5,812 bases of DNA. Source: Flavobacteriales bacterium (GTDB lineage: Bacteria > Bacteroidota > Bacteroidia > Flavobacteriales_F > PHOS-HE28). The stretch is from the NCBI GenBank assembly GCA_020437875.1, contig JAGQVR010000183.1, positions 1 through 5,812 of the forward strand. The letters run 5' to 3'. Below the pieces are notes generated by a model. It worked only from the letters and a program-made list of their open reading frames with translations, made no database searches and had not been told where the DNA came from. A program made the translations under genes and the position numbers. Of this stretch, positions 1-5,058 are shown in pieces (within the stretch, counting starts at the first letter, position 1; every line of letters starts with the position of its first letter).

Positions 1-1058
1 CACCGATCACCGGGCTGGGCTGGTATGCGGGTCAGCTGGTGGCTGACATCTTTCCAGTGATCGGCGTTCTGGCCATGACCGTATTCCTGTTCACACCAGA
101 ATGGCGGTTGTCGTTGATCGGGCTACTCCTGCTCGTGGTGTTCGCATGTTGGGTGCACCTCAGCGATCTCCTGATCCTGCCCTTGGTGTTCGTGAGCGTG
201 GTCGTGGCCCAAAGGTTGATCGGCAGGGCGATCCCGATCCGCCGCGGGATGGGCGTCGGCCTCTCGCTATTGCTTGCATGGGCTGCCCTGCCTGTTGCGA
301 ACAAGGCCGTGAGCGGTGAGGCGCATATCTCCCGGTACTCGCACGTGTTCATGATGAGCCGCCTGGTGGAGACCGGTATGCTGAAGACCTGGCTGGACGA
401 GCATTGCGACACCGACCCTGCCCGGTTGTGCTACTACAAGGATGACCTCCCACGGACGAACAAGGCTTTCATGTGGGGCGGGGAGAGCCCTCTTGCACTG
501 GAAGGTGGAGGCCGGAAGGTGAAGGAGGAATACGACCGGATCATCCGGGCGACGTGGACGGAACCGAAGTACATCGGCATGCACATCCTGGGGAGCTTGC
601 GTTCAACGGCGGAACTGCTGGGACTCTGGCGCATCGCGGATGAGTTGGAAGGCCAGTTCTACCGGATGGACTACAGCGCACCATACGGTTCCATCAACAG
701 CTTCGTGCCCGAGGCGATGCCCGCCTATCTCGGCAGTGCTCAGAACACGGGAGCAGGGACCCTGGGACTTCGGTACCTGGACCGGGCCTACCAATTGGTG
801 CTGGCGATCTCCCTTCTGACCATGGTCATCCTGTTGATCCGGAGCGCATCACGGAAGGCGTCGGCGATCGCGCTCATGGTCGGAGGGTCCACCATGCTGT
901 GGGGAGCCTGGGTCTGTGCCAGCTTGAGCACAGTGGACAGCAGGTTCATGGGTCGTACGGCCTGGATGCTTCCCGTGATGGTCGCACTCTTGATATGGAA
1001 GGGGCAACAGGAACGACCAACTCGGAACAACAACTCGGTGATCCCGGAGCGAGGTTGA
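1..1058 (+). CDS. Polytopic membrane protein with large extracytoplasmic loop, 5'-truncated by the window edge
   Basis: The reading frame is open from base 3 with no stop, so the GTG at 39 is not a credible start and the gene begins outside the window; it ends at TGA 1056-1058. Counting from the GTG-encoded residue as 1, hydrophobic stretches lie at about 4-19, 24-40, 43-60 and 71-90. A long soluble segment follows (about 91-248), then three more hydrophobic stretches at about 250-268, 274-297 and 305-320, and a short polar tail. The soluble loop has two cysteines eight residues apart (C123, C131), which could form a disulfide if the loop is outside the cytoplasm. The loop motif FMWGGESPL and the late VDSRFMGRTAWMLP segment recall, from memory, an uncharacterised bacterial membrane family whose members end with a similar short loop and last helix. 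The layout is also compatible with a GT-C-like glycosyltransferase C-terminus, but the catalytic N-terminal loop would be outside the window, so no enzyme name is justified. That it is a real membrane protein gene is nearly certain; its role is unknown. Confidence 0.85.
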   Translation, partial: PITGLGWYAGQLVADIFPVIGVLAMTVFLFTPEWRLSLIGLLLLVVFACWVHLSDLLILPLVFVSVVVAQRLIGRAIPIRRGMGVGLSLLLAWAALPVANKAVSGEAHISRYSHVFMMSRLVETGMLKTWLDEHCDTDPARLCYYKDDLPRTNKAFMWGGESPLALEGGGRKVKEEYDRIIRATWTEPKYIGMHILGSLRSTAELLGLWRIADELEGQFYRMDYSAPYGSINSFVPEAMPAYLGSAQNTGAGTLGLRYLDRAYQLVLAISLLTMVILLIRSASRKASAIALMVGGSTMLWGAWVCASLSTVDSRFMGRTAWMLPVMVALLIWKGQQERPTRNNNSVIPERG

Positions 1059-1070
1059 CCTACGAGTGGA

Positions 1071-1088
1071 TCCCGCCCCATGGCGGGA
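1071..1088. terminator. Possible bidirectional terminator hairpin between convergent genes
   Basis: A 7-bp perfect inverted repeat (TCCCGCC / GGCGGGA) with a CCAT loop lies 13 bp after the stop of the upstream membrane protein gene and about 33 bp beyond the stop of the convergent coiled-coil gene. It is GC-rich and correctly placed to end transcripts from both sides. No clear T-run follows on either strand, so an intrinsic terminator is only a plausible reading. Confidence 0.4.
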
Positions 1089-1121
1089 ATGCCTTGTCGC
1101 CCGGCCGGCATGAGCGGTGGT

Positions 1122-1520
1122 TCACATCCACTGCACCAGCCACTGCTGGAACTCCTGCTTCAGCTCGCGATAGAGCTTCTCGAAGGTCTGGAAGCGGTCG
1201 CGTAGCTCCGTGTGGTCCTTGAAATAGCGGTGCTCGATGGCCACCGGATGGTCCTTCATCTCCTTCTCCAACACGTTCTCCTCCTGCTTGATGTCGTGGC
1301 GGAGTTCATCGATCACCTCGCGCTCGCGGATGAACTGGTTCTGGAAGTGTTCGACCTGGGCCATGACCTCCGGTTTGTTGTTGCGCCGGACGATATCCTC
1401 CAGACGGTGTTCCAGGATGGTGATGTCCTCCTTGTAGAAGGTCAGGGCGTTGAGCCATTCCCTTTGGTCGTGGTGAAGGTCGCCGATGTAGGCGCGTGCA
1501 GGTGCGGTCGCAGTGCTCAT
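1122..1520 (-). CDS. Conserved-looking coiled-coil protein of unknown function (132 aa)
   Basis: The predicted protein has 132 residues, is rich in E, K, R, Q and H, and has no signal peptide or membrane segment, so it is probably cytoplasmic. After a short Ala/Thr-rich N-terminus (1-10), almost the whole chain reads as amphipathic helix. Segments of about 21-46, 55-90 and 96-128 have heptad-like hydrophobic spacing. There is one likely break at NNKP (47-50) and another at DHPVA (90-94), suggesting a three-helix bundle or an oligomeric coiled coil. It ends with Trp-containing QQWLVQWM. I recall similar short coiled-coil proteins with a WLNxLxFYKxxI motif in Bacteroidota, without a known function; that is memory, not a search. 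The ATG at 1520 has no Shine-Dalgarno but an A/C-rich leader, normal for this phylum. The gene is convergent with the membrane protein gene and divergent from a small membrane ORF. Strong G/C third-position bias supports coding. Confidence 0.85.
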   Translation of the reverse strand: MSTATAPARAYIGDLHHDQREWLNALTFYKEDITILEHRLEDIVRRNNKPEVMAQVEHFQNQFIREREVIDELRHDIKQEENVLEKEMKDHPVAIEHRYFKDHTELRDRFQTFEKLYRELKQEFQQWLVQWM

Positions 1521-1595
1521 GGTCTTGGGTTGGTTCGTGTCGGGTGACGCGATGTTGAAGATCGTAAAAAGAGCCCGATCGACCCAACGCGGAGA

Positions 1596-1607
1596 TGACG
1601 ATCGTCA
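1596..1607. promoter_or_regulatory. Perfect 12-bp palindrome in divergent intergenic region (possible operator)
   Basis: TGACGATCGTCA is a perfect palindrome. It lies 75 bp upstream of the coiled-coil gene start on the minus strand and 112 bp upstream of the small membrane ORF start on the plus strand. The position suits a binding site for a dimeric regulator, but no regulator gene is adjacent and a 12-bp palindrome can arise by chance in GC-rich DNA. A second GATC-centred hexamer (CGATCG, 1576-1581) lies nearby. Low confidence. Confidence 0.25.
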
Positions 1608-1719
1608 ACCACCCGGGAGCACGACGGGGAAAGACGATGTGAAAAGCATGTTAATAAGTCACAGCAAGGGCAACCAGGCCCATGGGGGGTCCGTCTTCCC
1701 ATTGAACAAACGAACGATC

Positions 1720-1821
1720 ATGGACTCCCTCATGCGCCGCATCCCCTCCCACTGGCTGGTGGTCGGCTTATACGTAGCGCTGGTCGCCTTCGCGGTGATC
1801 GCCTTCCGGAACCCGGTCTAA
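1720..1821 (+). CDS. Probable single-pass membrane microprotein (33 aa)
   Basis: An ATG at 1720 opens a 33-residue frame ending with TAA at 1819-1821. The N-terminus carries two adjacent arginines (residues 6-7), followed by a hydrophobic helix of about 18-19 residues (roughly 11-29) and a short RNPV tail. This predicts a cytoplasmic N-terminus and a single membrane-spanning segment. Third codon positions are mostly G or C, as in the neighbouring genes. The frame extends upstream to ATGs at 1648 and 1513, but that part has mixed codon use and no protein-like character, and the 1513 start would overlap the divergent gene. The A-rich leader just before 1720 (AACAAACGAACGATC) fits Bacteroidota translation starts, so I prefer the short form. 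No function can be assigned. The main alternative is a chance ORF. Confidence 0.5.
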   Translation: MDSLMRRIPSHWLVVGLYVALVAFAVIAFRNPV

Positions 1822-1864
1822 GCACGGCAACAGCCGTTACGGACCAGGACACCTCGTGGAGGTC

Positions 1865-1884
1865 GGGCGGGACATGACCCGCCC
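1865..1884. terminator. Possible terminator hairpin between convergent small genes
   Basis: GGGCGGG and CCCGCCC form a perfect 7-bp GC stem around a 6-base loop, between the stop of the small membrane ORF (1821) and the stop of the convergent GldM-like gene (1895). A weaker 5-bp stem (ACGGC / GCCGT, 1824-1837) directly follows the small ORF. Neither is followed by a real T-run, so function as an intrinsic terminator is inferred from position and stem strength only. Confidence 0.4.
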
Positions 1885-1894
1885 AGGGTGATAC

Positions 1895-2326
1895 TCATCC
1901 CTTCCAGATGAAATGCGCGGGAGGCACCTCCCAAGCCTTGCCATTCGCATCGTTCACCGTTACCGTGACGGTGAACGGGGTGCCTTGGGGCAGGTTCTTG
2001 ATCATGCCCCGCATGCCGTCGGTCAAGGTGGCGCTCTTCGTCCGGTAGCCGGCGTCCTTGCCTTTGCAGTCCTTGATGCAGACGTGGAGGTCCACGATGT
2101 GTGCGCCCGCAACACAACCGACAAGGTCCACTTCCTTCACCCGATCCCATTCCGCTGCACTGATGTCACCGGACCCTTTTCCGGCGATACGGATGCTGGG
2201 TGGTCCTCCGGGGCGCAGGGCCACGGCGGGCTCGGGCAGGGCGCCAGTGGTCGCCGGCAGCGGGGTGATGAATAGGTTCAACGCGAGCAGGGTGATCGAA
2301 GTGAACATGGTCAGGGGATTTACCAT
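1895..2326 (-). CDS. Small exported/membrane-anchored protein with GldM C-terminal-like domain
   Basis: With the ATG at 2326 the product has 143 residues. A hydrophobic N-terminal stretch (about 7-24) is followed by a Pro/Ala-rich linker (about 22-43), which suggests a signal peptide or membrane anchor. The N-terminus lacks basic residues, so the export mode is uncertain. The body (about 48-143) starts with GKGSGDISAAEW, continues with SATLTDGM and GTPFTVTVTV, and closes with VPPAHF. From family memory this pattern matches the last domain of GldM, the T9SS motor component, where a GxISxxE start precedes a beta-sandwich. Full GldM is around 500 residues with an N-terminal membrane helix, so this would be a free-standing copy of the terminal domain. 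Three cysteines (C71, C83, C87) could form a disulfide. Alternative starts are ATG 2308 (137 aa), ATG 2335 and ATG 2509; the last would overlap the divergent gene and is unlikely. Coding is likely; the GldM relation is moderately supported. Confidence 0.7.
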   Translation of the reverse strand: MVNPLTMFTSITLLALNLFITPLPATTGALPEPAVALRPGGPPSIRIAGKGSGDISAAEWDRVKEVDLVGCVAGAHIVDLHVCIKDCKGKDAGYRTKSATLTDGMRGMIKNLPQGTPFTVTVTVNDANGKAWEVPPAHFIWKG

Positions 2327-2346
2327 GCAATGCATCAGCGAGTGTG

Positions 2347-2362
2347 AGGTAACGCGTGACCT
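2347..2362. promoter_or_regulatory. Imperfect 16-bp palindrome between divergent genes (possible operator)
   Basis: AGGT-a-ACGCGT-g-ACCT is symmetric at all but one pair of positions. It sits between the divergent GldM-like and T9SS-cargo genes, 21 bp from the minus-strand start and 53 bp from the plus-strand start. The placement would allow control of both genes. No cognate regulator is visible, so this is a candidate only. Confidence 0.25.
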
Positions 2363-2390
2363 GGAATGACCACTTGGGAGAGGGATACCC

Positions 2391-2406
2391 GATATTTGGT
2401 CAAATA
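2391..2406. promoter_or_regulatory. Inverted repeat with candidate Bacteroidota -7 elements on both strands
   Basis: TATTTG-GT-CAAATA (2393-2406) is a perfect inverted repeat with a 2-bp centre. On the plus strand, GATATTTG at 2391-2398 matches the Bacteroidota -7 consensus TAnnTTTG at all fixed positions but the first. On the minus strand the symmetric copy reads AGTATTTG, matching TTTG only. A TTG at 2374-2376 is too close (14 bp spacer) to be a convincing -33 element. If used, the plus-strand promoter would give a very short leader before ATG 2415. The AT-rich character stands out from the surrounding GC-rich DNA. Confidence 0.3.
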
Positions 2407-2414
2407 CTTGCCTC

Positions 2415-3257
2415 ATGAAAAGACCGCTTACACTCCTCTTCACCACGAGTCTTCTCCTCACCACGTACGGACAGGACGTGCAGAAATGTTGTGGTTCGAG
2501 CAGCAGCACCTTTCTGCTGGGCAGTACGAGCTATGCACGGCACACCCAGTGCTTATATGCGCCAAATGACTTCACCGGTGCGGTCGCCGGCCAGATCACC
2601 CGATTGTACTATCGCTACGGTGTCTCCGGGATCACACTTGGGAACACGCTGGGCGATCTCACCATCAGCATGGTCCAGACGCCTGCCACCGCGTTCAGCG
2701 GCGTGGAGTTCCTGACCGGCCTGCAGACCGTGTTGGAAACGGCTTCGTTCACGATCGCGCCAGGAGAATCCGGGGATTGGTTCATGATCGACCTCACCAC
2801 ACCTTTCACCTATGATCCCAGCCAGTCGCTGGTGGTGGACATCAGCTTCGAGACATCGGAGAACACGGCGTTCGGCACCATGAGCACATCCGGGAACACC
2901 GGTCGGAAGATCATGTGGGACCAGACCGGAACGACGTCCGGAGAAGCCTGGGACACCTTGCAGGATATCGGCTTCGACGTGGGCAGCGTTGGAATGAGCG
3001 AACGCGCACTCACCCGTACACACCTTTTCCCGAACCCGGCGGACAGGCAGGCCGACCTGTTCTGGGCGGCACCGTTGGAGGAGCATGCCCAGATCACCTT
3101 GACGGACCTCACAGGACGCAATGTGCTGGTTGCACAGGTCCCGGCTGGTTCAACGAATACGAGCATTCCGGTCGATGGGCTGTCGACCGGAATCTATGTC
3201 CTGCATCTCCGCGATGGTTCCGGACTGCTCTTCGCTGAGCGTCTGGTGCGGGAATGA
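2415..3257 (+). CDS. T9SS type A sorting domain-containing secreted protein (280 aa)
   Basis: The protein starts with a clear Sec signal peptide: basic MKR, a hydrophobic core of about residues 5-16, and probable cleavage after TYGQ near residue 20. The mature N-terminus is Cys/Ser-rich, with adjacent cysteines at 25-26 and another at 46. A beta-rich module of about 50-190 follows, with features such as ITRLYYRYG (61-69) and WFMIDLTTPFTYDP (122-135). This layout is frequent, from memory, in Flavobacteriales surface proteins of unknown role. Residues about 203-280 are a type A T9SS C-terminal sorting domain, with LFPNPA (204-209), DLTGRNVL (231-238), LSTGIYVLHL (256-265) and a final ERLVRE. 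The family expectation is export by Sec, then passage through the type IX translocon with removal of this domain and attachment to the surface or release. No catalytic motif is seen, so it is probably a structural or binding protein. The start is fixed by the signal peptide at ATG 2415. Confidence 0.93.
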   Translation: MKRPLTLLFTTSLLLTTYGQDVQKCCGSSSSTFLLGSTSYARHTQCLYAPNDFTGAVAGQITRLYYRYGVSGITLGNTLGDLTISMVQTPATAFSGVEFLTGLQTVLETASFTIAPGESGDWFMIDLTTPFTYDPSQSLVVDISFETSENTAFGTMSTSGNTGRKIMWDQTGTTSGEAWDTLQDIGFDVGSVGMSERALTRTHLFPNPADRQADLFWAAPLEEHAQITLTDLTGRNVLVAQVPAGSTNTSIPVDGLSTGIYVLHLRDGSGLLFAERLVRE

Positions 3258-3276
3258 AGTCGCCCGCTGTCGAATC

Positions 3277-3302
3277 GAAGGCCTCTCCGCGGAGAGGCCT
3301 TC
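3277..3302. terminator. Strong hairpin terminator, 26-nt perfect palindrome
   Basis: GAAGGCCTCTCCG is followed directly by its exact reverse complement, giving a stem of up to 11 bp with a 4-base loop. It begins 19 bp after the stop of the T9SS cargo gene and ends 22 bp before the stop of the convergent fhs gene. On the plus strand the downstream bases (TCTCGCTTTC) are pyrimidine-rich but not a clean T-run. Perfect symmetry would allow the hairpin to form in transcripts from either strand. Confidence 0.7.
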
Positions 3303-3324
3303 TCGCTTTCGGACGATGGATGGT

Positions 3325-5007
3325 TCAGCTTAAGCCGCTGATCACGCCATTGGCATCGATGTTCATGCCCTCACTGGCGGGGGTCTCGGGCAGGCCGGGC
3401 ATGCGCATGATGCTACCGAGCATGGGCACCACGAAGCCCGCTCCGGCCGCGATCTCGATGTCCTTCACGGTGATCTCGAAACCCTCGGGCGCCGCACGAC
3501 GGGTGGGGTCGTCGCTGAAGCTGTACTGCGTCTTGGCGATGCACACCGGGAGCTTCTCCAGGCCCAGGTTCTTGATCCGGCGCAGGGCGACCTGTGCATC
3601 CGGCCCATACACCACACTACCCGCGCGGTAGATCTCCTTCGCCACGCGCTCCACCTTCTGTTCGATGGTGAGGTCGAGGTCGTATAGGACCTTGAAGCGG
3701 CTTTCGCCACCATCGACCACGCGCAGCACGGCATTGGCCAGATCCGTCATGCCCGCCCCACCTTCTGCGAAGCCACGTGCCACGACCGCTTCCGCTCCGC
3801 GCTCCTTGCAGTAGGCCTGAATCGGGGCGATCTCTTCCGCGGAATCCGTGGGGAAATGGTTGATCGCCACCACGGCCTTCACGCCGAACTTGGCCACGTT
3901 CTCGATGTGGCGACCCAGGTTGGCCAGGCCGGCCTTGACGCGTTCCATGGAAGGGTCGTTCCATTCGCCCTTCTCCGCCCCACCGTGGTAGCGCAAGGCA
4001 CGCACGGTGGCCACGATCACAGCGGCGCTGGGATCCAGACCCGCTGCGCGGCACTTGATGTCGAAGAACTTCTCGGCACCCAGATCGGCACCGAAGCCGG
4101 CTTCCGTCACCACGTAATCGGCGAGGCTGAGGCCCATCCGCGTGGCGAGCACACTGTTCACGCCCTGCGCGATGTTGGCGAAGGGACCCCCGTGGATGAT
4201 GGCCGGGTTCCCCTCGAGGGTCTGCACCAGGTTGGGCTTGATGGCGTCCTTCAGCAGCAGGGCCATGGCGCCTTCGGCCTTGAGGTCGCGGGCGTAGACG
4301 TACTTCTTCTCCGGGTTGCGGCTGTTGCCCACGAAGATGTTGCCCAAGCGCGTCTTCAGGTCCTCGTAACCGGTGGCGAGGCAGATGATGGCCATCACTT
4401 CGCTGGCCGCGGTGATGTTGAAGCCGTCCTGCCGGGGGATGCCGTTGCCGGTGCCGCCGAGGCCGATCACGATGTCGCGCAAAGCGCGGTCGTTCATGTC
4501 GATCACCCGCTTCCAGGCGATGGTGCGCGGATCGATCTGCAGGTTCTTCGTCTTGCTCTGCAGGTTGTTGTCGATCAATGCCGCCAGCAGGTTGTTGGCC
4601 TTCTCGATGGCCGCGAAGTCACCGGTGAAGTGCAGGTTGATGTCCTCCATGGGCACCACCTGGGCATAACCGCCACCAGCTGCACCGCCTTTCACACCGA
4701 AGACCGGCCCAAGTGAAGGTTCGCGCAGCACCACGGCGGCCTTCTTGCCGACCTTGTTCAGGCCTTCGCATAACCCGATGCTCGTGGTGGTCTTCCCTTC
4801 CCCGGCAGGCGTCGGTGACACGGCGGTCATGAGGATGAGCTTGCTCTTCTTGATCCGCTTCTCATCGATCAGGGCCAGCGGCAGCTTCGCCTTGTACCGA
4901 CCGTAGAGTTCCAGGTCGTCGGCGGGGATGCCGAGCTTCTCACCAATGGCATTGATGGGCTGCATGCGCGCCTGCTGCGCGATCTCGAGGTCTGATGGGA
5001 AGGGCAT
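3325..5007 (-). CDS. fhs: Formate--tetrahydrofolate ligase
   Basis: This enzyme (10-formyltetrahydrofolate synthetase, EC 6.3.4.3) joins formate to tetrahydrofolate using ATP, feeding cytoplasmic one-carbon metabolism for purine and formyl-Met-tRNA synthesis. The 560 residues match the usual bacterial length of about 555-560. Visible motifs are the ATP-binding P-loop TPAGEGKTTT (66-75), LREPSLGPVFG (94-104), the family signature GVKGGAAGGGY (104-114), and RTIAWKRVIDMNDRALRDI (161-179). The second signature VATVRALRYHGG (332-343) has Arg where the classic pattern has Lys. The C-terminal GAGFVVPMLGSIMRMPGLP (522-540) and NIDANGVISGLS ending are also typical. No frameshift or missing motif is seen, so it should be active. 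ATG 5007 gives the full N-terminus; the next Met, at residue 15, would remove part of the conserved first helix. The leader is A/C-rich without Shine-Dalgarno. It lies 51 bp downstream of aroA on the same strand with no terminator between, so co-transcription is possible. Confidence 0.98.
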   Translation of the reverse strand: MPFPSDLEIAQQARMQPINAIGEKLGIPADDLELYGRYKAKLPLALIDEKRIKKSKLILMTAVSPTPAGEGKTTTSIGLCEGLNKVGKKAAVVLREPSLGPVFGVKGGAAGGGYAQVVPMEDINLHFTGDFAAIEKANNLLAALIDNNLQSKTKNLQIDPRTIAWKRVIDMNDRALRDIVIGLGGTGNGIPRQDGFNITAASEVMAIICLATGYEDLKTRLGNIFVGNSRNPEKKYVYARDLKAEGAMALLLKDAIKPNLVQTLEGNPAIIHGGPFANIAQGVNSVLATRMGLSLADYVVTEAGFGADLGAEKFFDIKCRAAGLDPSAAVIVATVRALRYHGGAEKGEWNDPSMERVKAGLANLGRHIENVAKFGVKAVVAINHFPTDSAEEIAPIQAYCKERGAEAVVARGFAEGGAGMTDLANAVLRVVDGGESRFKVLYDLDLTIEQKVERVAKEIYRAGSVVYGPDAQVALRRIKNLGLEKLPVCIAKTQYSFSDDPTRRAAPEGFEITVKDIEIAAGAGFVVPMLGSIMRMPGLPETPASEGMNIDANGVISGLS

Positions 5008-5058
5008 GGTGAGGTTGTGGTCGGTACTGCGAAGTAAGGTATCGGAGGGAGTTGACGG

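Noticed and set aside
39..41. GTG as the start of the first membrane protein gene
   Set aside because: The frame is open upstream to the window edge with protein-like residues (ITGLGWYAGQL), so the true start is outside the window.
1212..1547. Plus-strand open frame opposite the coiled-coil gene with a Leu/Val/Asp-rich product
   Set aside because: It mirrors Glu/Lys/Gln codons of the minus-strand coiled-coil gene; the apparent hydrophobicity is a reverse-strand artefact.
1551..1588. Possible minus-strand promoter (TTGGG then TACGATCT, about 18-19 bp apart) for the coiled-coil gene
   Set aside because: The spacing resembles a Bacteroidota promoter, but the -7 element lacks TTTG and the match is too weak to annotate.
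1513..1719. Long form (102 aa) of the small membrane ORF
   Set aside because: The start overlaps the divergent coiled-coil gene, and the first 69 codons have mixed codon use and a low-complexity charged product unlike a real protein.
2327..2509. N-terminal extension of the GldM-like protein to ATG 2509
   Set aside because: It would overlap about 95 bp of the divergent T9SS cargo gene including its signal peptide, is Arg/His/Ser-rich without family character, and would bury the hydrophobic export segment in the interior.
3856..4716. Long open frame (286 codons) on the plus strand opposite fhs
   Set aside because: It is antisense to a fully convincing fhs gene. The translation is His/Val/Gly-rich with no domain, as expected when a GC-rich gene is read on the opposite strand.
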